From positions 41,445 to 105,444 of the forward strand of contig CAZWAY010000007.1 in NCBI GenBank assembly GCA_964631945.1: a stretch of 64,000 bases of DNA, written 5' to 3'. Origin of the DNA: JABFRZ01 sp964631945. GTDB lineage: Bacteria; Planctomycetota; UBA1135; GCA-002686595. The notes below the pieces were generated by a model. The model saw nothing but the letters and a program-made list of their open reading frames with translations, was not told the DNA's origin and ran no database searches. Position numbers and translations under genes: made by a program. Position 1 is the first letter of the stretch. Each line of letters opens with the position of its first letter. Shown piece by piece: positions 7,911-17,900 of the stretch.

Positions 7911-8977
7911 CAGGCGACGCCCTTGAGCATCATGCGGAACTCGTTGGGATCGCCGACGCACTCCTCGGCGTCCTCGATGCGCACCTTGCCGGCCTTCACG
8001 AGGTCGGCCAGCCAGCTGGCCATGGTCTTCATGCCGGCGCGGCCGCCGGTCTGGATCTGCGAGTAGATCTGGTGCCCCTTGCCCTCGCGGATCAGCGCGC
8101 GGATGGCGGGGTTGGCCAGCATCACCTCGGCCGCCAGCACGCGCCCGCGGCCCGCGGCGGCGGGCAGGAGCTGCTGGCAGAACACGGCCTCCAGCGTGAA
8201 CGAGAGCTGCGTGCGCACCTGCTGCTGCTGGTGCGCCGGGAACACGTCGATGATGCGGTTGATCGTCTGGACCGCATCCGAGGTGTGCAGCGTCCCGAAG
8301 GTCAGGTGCCCGGTCTCGGCCAGCACCAGCGCGGCCTCGATCGTCTCGAGGTCGCGCAGCTCACCCACCAGGATGAAGTCCGGGTCCTGGCGCAGCACGC
8401 TGCGCAGCGCGTTCGAGAACTTGTGCGAGTCGGTGCCGATCTCGCGCTGGGTCACCAGGCAGCCCTGGCTCTTGTGCGCGAACTCGATCGGGTCCTCGAT
8501 CGTGACGATGTGGCCCTGACGCGTGCGGTTGACCAGGTCGATCATGGCCGCCAGCGTGGTGGACTTGCCCGAGCCGGTGGCGCCCGTGACCAGCACCAGG
8601 CCCGTGTGCAGGCCACAGATGCGCTCGCAGGTCTTGCGCGGCAGACCCAGCTTCTCGAAGTCGGCGATCTCGTGCGGCACCAGGCGCAGCACGCAGGCCA
8701 CGGCCCCGCGCTGGTAGAAGACGTTGGCGCGGAAGCGTCCCTGACCCTCGAGCTCGAACGAGCAGTCGAGCTCGAACTCCTTGTCCAGCTTGGCGATCTG
8801 ATCCGAGGTCAGCACGCTGGTCGCGAGCCGGCGCGTGTCGTCGGGCGACAGCGGCGCGGTCTCGACCGGCACCAGCACGCCGTCGATGCGCAGGCGCGGT
8901 GGCGTGTTGACGGAGATGTGCAGGTCGCTTCCACCCTTGCGCACGAGCAACGCAAGGAGGTCTTCCATCGTGATCAT
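7910..8977 (-). CDS. pilT: Twitching motility / pilus retraction ATPase
   Basis: 355 residues when started at the ATG of MITMEDLLALLVRKGGSDLH. That ATG has GGAG seven bases upstream, and the chosen length fits PilT; an upstream ATG at 9049 adds 24 atypical residues. Motifs are the PAS-like N-terminal SDLHISVNTPPRLRI, Walker A GATGSGKST (132-140), Asp box VTIEDPIEF, Walker B FILVGELRD and His box GTLHTSD. The retraction-specific motif AIRALIREGK (291-300) corresponds to AIRNLIRE of PilT, which separates it from PilB. It drives pilus disassembly. It is the first gene of a pilT-pilB-pilC operon. Confidence 0.95.
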   Translation of the reverse strand: MITMEDLLALLVRKGGSDLHISVNTPPRLRIDGVLVPVETAPLSPDDTRRLATSVLTSDQIAKLDKEFELDCSFELEGQGRFRANVFYQRGAVACVLRLVPHEIADFEKLGLPRKTCERICGLHTGLVLVTGATGSGKSTTLAAMIDLVNRTRQGHIVTIEDPIEFAHKSQGCLVTQREIGTDSHKFSNALRSVLRQDPDFILVGELRDLETIEAALVLAETGHLTFGTLHTSDAVQTINRIIDVFPAHQQQQVRTQLSFTLEAVFCQQLLPAAAGRGRVLAAEVMLANPAIRALIREGKGHQIYSQIQTGGRAGMKTMASWLADLVKAGKVRIEDAEECVGDPNEFRMMLKGVA

Positions 8978-9180
8978 GAAGGGAGCTCCGGGGCCACGGT
9001 TCGGGAACCGGCCGGAGGATCGGGCGGAAGACGGGCGGAACTGGAGCACCGGCCGCGCTTGCCGCGCGCCTTACACCGGGGGCGGAAAGGGATTCCCACC
9101 CGCTGCGCGGGCGGCGGCCCGGCCACGGGCTCCTCCTGCCGGCACTCGCGAGCACGGGGCCGCTCGTACCGGGCGCAGCG

Positions 9181-9207
9181 CGCGTGCCACCGCGGGGGTG
9201 GCGCGCG
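9181..9207 (-). terminator. Hairpin just past the EF-G-like gene
   Basis: An 11-bp stem with one G-U wobble (CGCGTGCCACC with GGTGGCGCGCG) and a 5-base loop begins 5 bases after the EF-G-like stop codon. No U-run follows, so it may be a Rho-assisted or stabilising 3' hairpin rather than a full intrinsic terminator. The rest of the gap up to the pilT start (8978-9180) shows no gene. Confidence 0.45.
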
Positions 9208-9212
9208 GACCG

Positions 9213-11210
9213 CTACTCTTCTTCGACGTGCTTGCGCCCCTGCTGGGCGATGATCTTCTCTTGCTCGGCCCCCGGCACGCGCGCGTAGTGGTCGGGCTTC
9301 ATGGTGTAGGTGCCTTCGCCGGCCGTCTGCGACTTCAGATCGCGGTGGTAGGTCAGCAGCATCGACAGCGGCACGTGGGCCTGGATCACGGTGACGTGAC
9401 CATCGTGCTCGCTCTCCTGGTTGTGCACCGTGCCGCGCCGGTGGCTGGTGAGGTCGGAGAAGATCGCGCCGGCGTGCTCGGTGGGCACGCGGATCTCGAC
9501 GCTCATGACGGGTTCGGTCAGGACCGGGCCGGCCTTGGCGAAGCCGTCGCGGAAGGCGATCGCGCCGGCCTTCTTGAAGCTGGCCTCGTCCGAATCGACG
9601 TCGTGGTACTTGCCGTCGTACACGGCCACCTCGACGTCCACGACCTGGCTGTGCGTGAGGATGCCCTGGGCCGCGATCTCACGGATGCCCTTCTCGATGG
9701 CCGGGATCAGGTTGCGCGGGATGGCGCCGCCCACGACCTCGTCCTTGAACACGACACCCGCGTCCTTGGGGGCGGGCTTCATGCGCAGGAAGCACTCGCC
9801 GAACTGACCGCGGCCGCCGCTCTGCTTCTTGTGGCGGTGGTGTCCCTCGGCCGGCTTGGTGACCGTCTCGCGGTAGGCGATGCGCGGCAGCGCGGTGGTG
9901 ATCTCGACCCCGAAACGGCGCTTCAGGCGCTGCTCCATGACTTGCAGGTGCAGGTCGCTCATGCCCTGCACCACCAGCTCGTGCGTGATCGGGTCGTGGT
10001 GCACGTGGAAGGTGGGGTCCTCGGAGGCCAGCTTGGCCAGCGCCGGTCCGATCTTCTGCTCGTCGTTGCGGCTCTTCGGCTGCACGGCCAGCGCCAGCAT
10101 CGGCGGCGGGTTGGCCGGCATGGCGACCGGAGCCGGCTCGCTGCCATTCAGCGTGAAGGACTGCGCCCAGGCGACGTGCTCGACCTTGGAGAAGGCGATC
10201 AGCTCGCCCGCAACGGCGGCCTCCGCGTTCAGCCGGTTCTTGCCGCCCACGGGGTGGAACAGCCCGCCGATCTTCTCGCCGCGCCCGGTCCCGATCAGGT
10301 CGGAGGCCTTGAGCGTGCCGCGCAGGATGCGCGCGAGGCAGATCTTGCCGACGTGTGGATCGCTCTTGACGTTGAAGACCACGCCGAGGAGCGCCCCGGC
10401 CGGATCGGGGAGGAGTTCCTCGCCGCCCACGGTGAAGCGCGTGCCCTCCGGACTCGGCGCGAAGTCACGCAGGAAGGCCAGGGCCTCTTCCAGGCCGGCG
10501 CCCGAGAGCGGGTTCACCGGCAGGATCGGGATCAGCGTGCCCTTGGCGAGCGCACGCGGGACGTGCCGCTTGAAGGCCTCGACCGTGAGGTCGTCCTGCT
10601 CGAGGTACTCGAGCAGCGCGGCCTCGTCTTCGCACGCGTCCATGACGCGGTCGAGGAGCGGCTTCTTCCACTCGCCGCCGCGCACGCCCTGGACCTTGGC
10701 GAAGCCCTTGCCGCTCTTGTCCGGCACGCACAGCGGCACGCACTCCGGGCCGATCTTCGCCTGGAACTCGGCCACGAGCTCGTCGAAGCTCGCGTTGTCG
10801 GCGTCCACGTGCGTGACGAAGATCGCGCGCGCGCGCCCCAGTTCCTTGGCCTGCTCGAACTTGTTGCGCAGGTTGTAGGAGACGTGTCCGGCGCAGCTCG
10901 CCACCCCGACCACCAGCTCGCAGGCCCACATGGCCGAGAGCGCGTCGGCGCCGAACTCCGGATAACCGGGCGTGTCGAGCAGGTTCCAGCGCAGGCCACC
11001 CTTCTGCGCGTGGACCAGCTTGAGCTGGAAGGTGTGGCCCTTCTCCTGCTCCTCGGGCTCCGTGTCGCACAGCGAGGTCTTGTCGGCCACCGCGCCCTTG
11101 CGTTCCGTCGCGCCGAGCGCGTGCGCCAGGGCGTCGACCAGGGACGTCTTGCCTGCCGACGAGTGGCCGACGAAGGCGACGTTGCGGACGGTGGCGAGAT
11201 CCGAGCTCAT
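9213..11210 (-). CDS. EF-G-like translational GTPase (type 2 paralogue)
   Basis: 665 residues, slightly shorter than EF-G (about 700). G1 is GHSSAGKT (15-22) and G3 is DTPG (79-82). G2 is the unusual EKGHTF instead of RGITI. G4 reads THVD (133-136) where EF-G has NKMD, so guanine recognition may be altered. Domains II to V are recognisable: domain IV begins HRHKKQSGGRGQFGE, a signature of EF-G-like paralogues rather than canonical FusA, and domain V carries SHRRGTVHN. The gene is flanked by hairpins on both sides, so it is probably monocistronic. Role may be in ribosome recycling, stress translation or antibiotic protection; it is not the housekeeping fusA, which normally sits in the str operon. 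Confidence 0.88.
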   Translation of the reverse strand: MSSDLATVRNVAFVGHSSAGKTSLVDALAHALGATERKGAVADKTSLCDTEPEEQEKGHTFQLKLVHAQKGGLRWNLLDTPGYPEFGADALSAMWACELVVGVASCAGHVSYNLRNKFEQAKELGRARAIFVTHVDADNASFDELVAEFQAKIGPECVPLCVPDKSGKGFAKVQGVRGGEWKKPLLDRVMDACEDEAALLEYLEQDDLTVEAFKRHVPRALAKGTLIPILPVNPLSGAGLEEALAFLRDFAPSPEGTRFTVGGEELLPDPAGALLGVVFNVKSDPHVGKICLARILRGTLKASDLIGTGRGEKIGGLFHPVGGKNRLNAEAAVAGELIAFSKVEHVAWAQSFTLNGSEPAPVAMPANPPPMLALAVQPKSRNDEQKIGPALAKLASEDPTFHVHHDPITHELVVQGMSDLHLQVMEQRLKRRFGVEITTALPRIAYRETVTKPAEGHHRHKKQSGGRGQFGECFLRMKPAPKDAGVVFKDEVVGGAIPRNLIPAIEKGIREIAAQGILTHSQVVDVEVAVYDGKYHDVDSDEASFKKAGAIAFRDGFAKAGPVLTEPVMSVEIRVPTEHAGAIFSDLTSHRRGTVHNQESEHDGHVTVIQAHVPLSMLLTYHRDLKSQTAGEGTYTMKPDHYARVPGAEQEKIIAQQGRKHVEEE

Positions 11211-11247
11211 CCGGGAGCACTCCGAGAAGAGGGTCGCTGGAAAAGGA

Positions 11248-11275
11248 AAGGAGCGGCATCCTAAGGCCGCTCCTT
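11248..11275 (-). terminator. Intrinsic terminator after the OmpA-like gene
   Basis: A perfect 10-bp stem (AAGGAGCGGC with GCCGCTCCTT) and an 8-base loop are followed on the minus strand by TCCTTTTCC. This is the clearest Rho-independent terminator in the window. It lies 26 bases past the OmpA-like stop and just ahead of the EF-G-like start. Confidence 0.75.
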
Positions 11276-11301
11276 CCGATCTCGCAAGCTGCGGCGGGCC
11301 G

Positions 11302-11952
11302 CTAGAGCTTGTGCACGACGATCTCGACCCGCCGGTTGCGGGCCTTGGCCGCGCTGCTGTCGTTCGGCGTCACCGGCTCGTACTGGCCGTGGCCCGCCAC
11401 GACGCACTTTTCGTCGGGCACGTCGCACTCCTCGACCATGTAGTGCAAGACGGCCATCGCGCGCTCGACCGAGAGGTCGCGATTCGACTCCCACTTCGAC
11501 TTCGTGATCGGGTCGGTATCGGTGTGGCCCTCGATCCAGTAGCGGCCGCCCTTGTGCTCGCTGAGCAGCACGCGCGCCACGACCTTGAGGGCCTCCTTGC
11601 CCTTCTTGGTCAGCTCGGCCTTGCCCGAGGGGAAGGTGACCTCGGCCGGGATCGAGATCACGTAGTTTCCGTACTTGTCCTGGCCGACGTCCACGCCGAC
11701 CGCGCCGAGCTCGTCGTTGTCGGCGATCGAGATCGGCGCACCCCTCGGCGCGCCGGCGTTCGCGAGCGAGACCTCGTACTGCTCGTTCTGCGCGCGCAGG
11801 TCGCGATTCTCCTTCTTGAGCTGCGTGCGCTCCTCGCGCAGCACGCGCACCTCGTCCTGGTACTGCTTGAGCGTCTTCTGCGACGCGCAGCTGCCGAAGA
11901 AGAGGAGCAGGGTCGAGGCCAGGGCGGTGGCAACAGTGCGGGTCGGGTTCAT
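11302..11952 (-). CDS. OmpA/Pal/MotB-family peptidoglycan-binding lipoprotein
   Basis: 216 residues. The start MNPTRTVATALASTLLLFFGSC gives a signal peptide with a probable lipidated Cys22; Phe at -3 is atypical for a lipobox. Residues 26-65 are a charged coiled coil (LREERTQLKKENRDLRAQNEQYE). Residues about 100-214 are an OmpA-like domain with TFPSGKAELT, EGHTDTDP (141-148), NRDLSVERAMAVL (158-170) and the closing RNRRVEIVV, including the Asp and Arg that contact diaminopimelate. It anchors the outer membrane or an envelope machine to peptidoglycan. It lies between the prepilin peptidase and EF-G-like genes, and its transcript ends at a strong terminator. A MotB-like or pilus-anchoring role is possible but unproven. 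Confidence 0.88.
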   Translation of the reverse strand: MNPTRTVATALASTLLLFFGSCASQKTLKQYQDEVRVLREERTQLKKENRDLRAQNEQYEVSLANAGAPRGAPISIADNDELGAVGVDVGQDKYGNYVISIPAEVTFPSGKAELTKKGKEALKVVARVLLSEHKGGRYWIEGHTDTDPITKSKWESNRDLSVERAMAVLHYMVEECDVPDEKCVVAGHGQYEPVTPNDSSAAKARNRRVEIVVHKL

Positions 11953-12014
11953 GGCGTCAGGTTGCAGGTCGCGGGGTTGCCCGCGGTGGTCCAAGGGCAA
12001 TTCGGGTTCGAGGG

Positions 12015-12944
12015 CTAGAAGGCGAGATCCTTCACGAGCTGAGCGACATCCTTCCAAGCCAGCAGCACGATTCCAATACCGATCCCGAGGTACGGTCCGA
12101 AGGGCAGGTAGCGTCCGGCGATGCGTGCCGAGGCGAGCGAGCGCCCGAGCGGCTTGACCGTCCGCCGTGCGCGCACCCGAGCACGCGACAGGTAGAAGAA
12201 GCGCAGGAGGTTGGCGCCGCCCACGACCGAAGCCACCAGCGAACCCAGGAACAGCGCCAGGAGCGCCGCTCCCGGGCCCGCGAAGCCGCCCCCCGCCGCC
12301 AGGAGCTTCACGTCGCCCAGCCCCATCGCATCGCGCCGGAAGAGCTTCTTCCCGAGCCATCCGATGGAGAGCAGCGCCCCGCCCCCCACCGCGATCCCGG
12401 CCAGGGAGCCGAGGGTCGCGCCGATCCGGTCCACCCCGATCCCCTCCGAGAAGCGACGCGCCACCCAGGTGTCCTGGTGCAGGGCGGGCACCAAGAACGA
12501 GCACAGCGGTGCGAGCGCCATGCCCCCGAGCGAGATCTCGTCCGGGATCTCGAAGCGGTCGAAGTCCACCGCGCTCGCCACCACCAGGCCCGACAGCACG
12601 AGCGCGTGGATCGCGGCGAGCCCGAAGCCCTGCTCGTAGCGCAGTGCCAGGGCTCCCGCCAGGGCCCACAGGGCACCATTGGTGAACTCCACCAGCGGAT
12701 AGCGCAGCGGGATCGGCCAGCGGCAGGTCCGGCAGCGCCCGCGCAGGGCGAGCCAGGACAGCACCGGGATGTTCTCGAGGGCCGCGAGCTCGCGCCGGCA
12801 ATTCGGACAGCGTGAGCGCAGCGGGTGCAGCACGCTCTCCCCCTCCAGCGGCAGGCGATGCACGACCACGTTCAGGAACGAGCCCACCACCAAGCCGAAC
12901 ACGCCCCAGGCGGCGATCACCAGTTCGCGCGGCAGCGACTCCAA
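12015..12944 (-). CDS. pilD: Prepilin leader peptidase / N-methyltransferase
   Basis: 309 residues, polytopic. The N-terminal DiS_P_DiS domain opens with GSFLNVVVHRLP, followed by the two zinc-binding Cys pairs (Cys46/49 and 71/74). The aspartyl protease part has DFDRFEIPD (127-135) and GLGDVKL (209-213), the two conserved catalytic Asp sites of type IV prepilin peptidases. It cleaves and methylates the pilin encoded at 3800-4591, whose signal fits this enzyme. A basic insertion of about 25 residues (RARVRARRTVKPLGRS) precedes the last helix. It is the only prepilin peptidase in the window. Confidence 0.95.
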   Translation of the reverse strand: MESLPRELVIAAWGVFGLVVGSFLNVVVHRLPLEGESVLHPLRSRCPNCRRELAALENIPVLSWLALRGRCRTCRWPIPLRYPLVEFTNGALWALAGALALRYEQGFGLAAIHALVLSGLVVASAVDFDRFEIPDEISLGGMALAPLCSFLVPALHQDTWVARRFSEGIGVDRIGATLGSLAGIAVGGGALLSIGWLGKKLFRRDAMGLGDVKLLAAGGGFAGPGAALLALFLGSLVASVVGGANLLRFFYLSRARVRARRTVKPLGRSLASARIAGRYLPFGPYLGIGIGIVLLAWKDVAQLVKDLAF

Positions 12945-13020
12945 GCCGCCGATTGGGTCGTTCGCCTCACCGGAAGTAAAGCACGAGGGCTAGAGCGAGA
13001 CCCCGGCCGCGCAGGTCAGG

Positions 13021-14838
13021 CTAGCGATGCGAACCAGGAAGGACGCGCCGGAGGAGGGCCTCGAGCCTCAGGCGCTCCAGGCGCGGAGGATCCCAGGGTT
13101 CGCCGGCTCCGGGCGGGACCTCGAGCCTCACCAGCGCGCGTACGGGACCGGAGCCGAGCTCACCGGGATCGAGCAGTACCCCGCCCAGGGAGCTACCGGA
13201 CGCGCCCTGCAGGAAGGCCGCGCTCGCCCGTCCGACGCCCTCGTGCCCGGCGAGCAGCACGTTCCAGCCGTTGGCGCGCGGCGTCCAGGGGAAGGGCCGG
13301 GTGACCAGGCCCACCGCGAACGGGACGCGCAGCGGATTGAGCGCGGGTGGGTCCAGCGCCAGCGGCAGGCGCTTCAGGCGCGAGTGGGAGGCCAGTACCC
13401 CGCCGCCCTCGGGCGTGCGCCACAGGTCGCCCTGCGCCAGCACTTCGCCCCCCACGCGGATCCAGCCGCCCGCGACCAGCACCAGCGGCCCCTCCACCCC
13501 GATCGAACCGCCCTCCGGAACGCGGATGTCTCCGCCGGCGATCAGCACGGTCCAAGGTTGGCGCGCCCAGGGCCGAGCCGGGTCGTCATCGAGCAGCCGG
13601 GCGATCCAGGCACTCAACGACTTCCAGTGCTCCTCGCGCAGCTCGCTCGCGTTCTCGAGCTCGATCGTGAGCGGGTCGTTCAGGGCGCCGGCCCCGTTGC
13701 GGGTGAGGCGACCTCGAACCTCGAGCACGGTTTGCGAGCGCAGCACGACCGGACCCACGAGCTCGCTCAGGTCCACGCTCTTCCCGGCCGGGACCGTCAG
13801 GCGAGTCGCCTGCAAGTCGCTCGCCGTCGGCGGCTCGACGATCTCGAGCTCGCCGGCCTCCCCGCTTCCGGCCGCGGCCGGGTAGCGCAGGTGCAAGCCG
13901 CGCCGGGTGATCTGCTCGTCCTCGAGGCCTCCCCACAGCGCCGTGCCCGCGCAATCGGGCGGCTGCTCGCTGGAGCGGTCGCGCGGCTCGTCGAAGCGGA
14001 TCTCGAGGCGCGCGCTCGGGACCACCAGGGTCAGCATCTGCCAGCCGGGCTCCAGCGCGCGGCCGCCCAGCGTGCGCAGGTCGCGTCCGACCATCTGGAG
14101 GATGTACTTGTCGGGAGCCAGGCGGCGACCGCCGGAACCCTCCTCGCTCGGCTCGAGCAGCAATTCGGCATGGTCGCGCAGGTTCTCGATCAGGCGTGCC
14201 CTCAGGGCGATCACCGCGGGCTCGCTGGCCCCCGCGGGAAAGTGCAGGAGCTCGAAGCGCGCCGCCGGGACACTCGAGGGGTCGAGTGCCTCGGCGCACT
14301 CGAGCATCAGGATCCCGTCCTCGAGCTCGATCGGGGTCGAACGCTTGCCACGCGGTAGCAAGGGAAACGGTCCGGTGAACGGGTCCAGGAAGAGCGGGCT
14401 CGTGCCGCCGACCTCGGCCGTCCGGAACCCCAGGAGGAGCGAGGCCGACAGCCCGGCCCCCGATTCGGAGCGCAGCCCATCCGGACGGGGAAAACCGCCC
14501 AGGATCACGCGATAGCGCTCGCCAGGCCGCAGCGCACCATCGGAGAGGTCGCTCTCGCAGGGCAGATCCGGCAGGAACGAGAGCGCGTTCCCGCGCACCA
14601 CGCGCTTGCCCGTCACCACGCGGCCGCGCGGACCGAGGATGCGCACGCTCTCCGAGGTGACCGAGCTGCGCTCGATGTCCTCGGAGAAGTAGAAGCTCAA
14701 CTCCTCGTTCAGCCCCACCGAGTCGAAATCGCTCTGACGGAAATCGAGCAGCTCCAGCGGGCGCGCGTCCGGCTCGGCTCCGCAGGCGGGCCCAAACCCG
14801 GACGGCGCGAGCAAGAAGAGCCAGGTTCCCCGGATCAT
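13021..14838 (-). CDS. Secreted lipoprotein, shorter family A member
   Basis: 605 residues from MIRGTWLFLLAPSGFGPAC, a short signal with Cys19. A frame open further upstream adds 52 Ser/Arg-rich residues and is rejected. Residues about 30-150 form an Ig-like domain with VGLNEELSFYFSEDIERSSVTSESV followed by CESDLSDGALRPGERYRVIL. The same layout, including 'CxxxDDLSDxGxxxxGxxYxxxV', occurs in the two larger paralogues downstream. The middle region (about 430-520) has short beta-strand repeats such as GGSIGVEGPLVLVAGG and WIRVGGEVLAQGD, but only weak Gly-rich tracts. It looks like a trimmed version of its neighbours. Function unknown; probably surface-exposed. Confidence 0.8.
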   Translation of the reverse strand: MIRGTWLFLLAPSGFGPACGAEPDARPLELLDFRQSDFDSVGLNEELSFYFSEDIERSSVTSESVRILGPRGRVVTGKRVVRGNALSFLPDLPCESDLSDGALRPGERYRVILGGFPRPDGLRSESGAGLSASLLLGFRTAEVGGTSPLFLDPFTGPFPLLPRGKRSTPIELEDGILMLECAEALDPSSVPAARFELLHFPAGASEPAVIALRARLIENLRDHAELLLEPSEEGSGGRRLAPDKYILQMVGRDLRTLGGRALEPGWQMLTLVVPSARLEIRFDEPRDRSSEQPPDCAGTALWGGLEDEQITRRGLHLRYPAAAGSGEAGELEIVEPPTASDLQATRLTVPAGKSVDLSELVGPVVLRSQTVLEVRGRLTRNGAGALNDPLTIELENASELREEHWKSLSAWIARLLDDDPARPWARQPWTVLIAGGDIRVPEGGSIGVEGPLVLVAGGWIRVGGEVLAQGDLWRTPEGGGVLASHSRLKRLPLALDPPALNPLRVPFAVGLVTRPFPWTPRANGWNVLLAGHEGVGRASAAFLQGASGSSLGGVLLDPGELGSGPVRALVRLEVPPGAGEPWDPPRLERLRLEALLRRVLPGSHR

Positions 14839-14929
14839 TCCCGCGCGAGGATAACGGGCGGGACGTCGGGCGTCATGCAGCGCGAGGCCGGGCGCACTGC
14901 GGCGGGCGCTCGCCGCGCCCCCGACCGGG

Positions 14930-17900
14930 CTAGAAGACGAAGGGGATCTTGAGGAAGTCGAGCGTGACGGGCTCGGTATCGGCGGTGACGCCATCGGCCG
15001 CCGCGTCGAGGTCGAACTCGACCTCGTAGCGGAAGAACTGCAGCGCTCCCGCCGGCAGCGCGTTGAAGGCGCGGATGTCGGAGGTCCAGTTCACCAGCGG
15101 GTTGGCCTCGTCGGGCGAGCCGATGCCGTTGTCCTGGGCGGCCTGGAAGCGCACGCGCACGAAGGCCGTCGTCGGCAGGAAGTCGGGCAGGTCGTTGGTC
15201 TCCACCCGGAAGAAACGCGGCATCAGGCGGAAGCCCGTCGTGCCCGCCGATCCGTCCGCGTTGAAGCCCGTCAGCGGGCCGCGCTCCGCGCTCACCGTCA
15301 TGCGCAGGGCCTCGTCGCCCGGTGCCGGGCCGCCCTCGTCGTACACCGCATGCGCGATCTCGAAGTCCTCGAAATTTGTCGAGGTGCCGCCGATCCCGAG
15401 GCGCACGGCGCAGTCCTCGAGCAGCGACGGCGTGCGCAGGTACACGTCGTTCGAGACCCCCGAGGTCGAGCCGGCCCGGATCGCGATCAGCCCCAGGCCC
15501 GTGATCTCCATCGTGAAGCCGTCCGGCAGGATGCGCGCCACCTGCGAGGTCGCCAGGTTCGGGACCGTCAGCAGCGGGTCGATGCCCTTCACCGTGGCGC
15601 CGACCGTCAGGATCTTGCCCTGGTCCTGGCCGGGCGCCGTCTCGATGCCCTCGAACAGGAAGCGCACCAGGCCCTCGCTGCCGTCGGGCTTCAGGTCCGC
15701 GCCGCCGATCGAGATCCACTTGGAACGCGCCTTCGAGCGTGCCCCGAAGGTCGGGATCATCACGTAGGGCGGCGGCGACGCCACCGCGTCCAGCGGGGTC
15801 GCCAGCGCCAGGGCGTCGGGTGGCACGACGATGTCGGCGCTGACCGGGTCGGTCCCGGGCGGAGAGATCGGATCGGGTACGTGGATCTGGATCACGCCCG
15901 CGCCGCCCGGCCCACCGTTGCTGTAATTCACGCAGCAAGCGTTCACGTACGGCAGCAGGCCGGACTTGAGCACGGGTCCACAGGCCTGGAGTTGGTCGAC
16001 GGCCAGCGCGGTCGTGCCGCCGCCCGTGAAGTCGACCAGCGTCGCCGACTCGAGGATCACGTGACCGCCCGAGCCGCCTCCGCCGGTGCCGCCGATGTGG
16101 TCGAGGAAGTTGGTGTTCTCGCCGGTTCCCCCGACGCCGCCGTTCGCGAGGATCTGTCCGCTGGCGCCGAAGACGATGCGACCGAGGGCCTGGATGTGCA
16201 GGCCGCCGCCCGCCCCGCCGCCGCCACCGCCCTTCTCGTCGCTGCCGAAGTTCCAGTTGGGGTTCGGATACACCAGCGCGGCGTTGCCGCCTCCGCCTCC
16301 GCCGTAGCCGCCCCACAGGCTGGGGAGCTCGCCGCGCACCAGCCCCACGAGCGCACCGGCCGAGACGATCGGACGCACGCCGAAGAAGTCGTTGTTCGGG
16401 CTGGCGTCGAGGAACGCACCCGTGCCTGCGGTTCCGCCCAGCGCCGGCGTCCGGCCCGACTCCGCTCCAACGCTGGAAGGGTGCCCGTTGTTCCCGCTGG
16501 CGGCGCGGACGCTCAGGCCGGGCGGAACGCTGGTACCGGTCCAATCCCGTGCAAAGCGCCCGCCGCCCCCGCCTCCTGGTCGGCGTTGATCCTTGCCGTT
16601 CTGCCCGCCGGCGTTCTTCACGCCGGTCTCGCCGCCGTTGCCGCCCAGGCCCGGCTGGCGGAAGGGGCCGAAGCCGCGTCCGCCGCGCGTCGTGGTGTCG
16701 GTGGTGTTCTCGCTCGCGCCGCCGCCCTTCCCGCCGCCCGCCGAGCCCGAGCCGCCGACCTCGGGCTGGTTCAGCGTGTTCAGCGTCGCCACGTCCTTCG
16801 CGCTGAAGCCGGAGAGATCGAGCACGCCATCGATGCGCACCTCGCCCGTGGCGCGGATGCGCATGGGGTTCGGGCCCTGGACGCGGACCTCGGCCCCTGC
16901 CTGGATCACCAGGTTGCGCACGTCCACCACGCCGCCCACCGCGGTGATGCTGGTGGTGGGGACGCCGTCCGGTCCCCCGATGATCGGCGTGCTGGTGGTG
17001 TCGAAGAAGACGCGCTCTCCGCTGCGCACGACCCAATCGAAGTTCCCGTTCGGGCCACCCGAGCCGTCGAACGCGAAGGCCGCCGACAGCCGCCCTCCGC
17101 CCCATTCCGCCACGGGCGAGTCGAAGAGCGCCGTCTCGTCCTCGAACGAGAGCGGGCTCGCGCCCGAGAGCGTGAAGCTCTCGTTGATCTCGTCGCTCAA
17201 CAGCCCCGGCGGGTTCAGGCTCGCGAAGTCCACCGCGCGCGTCGGCGCCTGGGCGAAGGAGCTCAGGGGCTGGAAGTTGGCCTCGCCCACCAGGTCCTGG
17301 AAGCCCGCGCGCACCACGGCCCGGAAGGCGCTCGAGGCCGGCAGCAAGCCCACCGGCTCCAGCCGCACGCGCGCGCCCGTCTCGGCGCAGTTCGCCTCCA
17401 GCGTCACGCGCGTCCGGAGCGCGTGCCACGCCCCGCTCGAGTCGCGGAACTCCAGGCGCAGACGGCTCTCGGCGATGTTGCTGCTCGAGGGATTCACCGG
17501 CTGGTTCAGCGCGAGCAGCACCGCCACGTGCGTGGGCACGTCGCTGTAGAGGTTCAGCGGCACCTCGAAGGACGGCTCCGACAGCACCAGCTGCTGGTTC
17601 GCGTCCAGCTCGAAGTAGATGCGCCGATTCGGGTCGTCCCCGACCTCCAGATACGTGGCCGCCGTCTCGCCCGAGCCCTGCGCGCGCAGCACCGGCACCG
17701 GAGGTCCGGGAGTCGTGTCCCGGAACGCCACCGAGGCCTGGGTCGAGGCCGGGGTCGAGAAGGTGCGCACCTGCTGCAATCCGAGCGGCACGCCGGCGAC
17801 CGAGCGCAGCGTGTTGGAGGACGAGTTCACTCCCGCCACCCGCAGCACGTACGTCACCCCGTTCGGCAGGAACCCGGCGTCCGACAGGTCGTCGCGCGTC

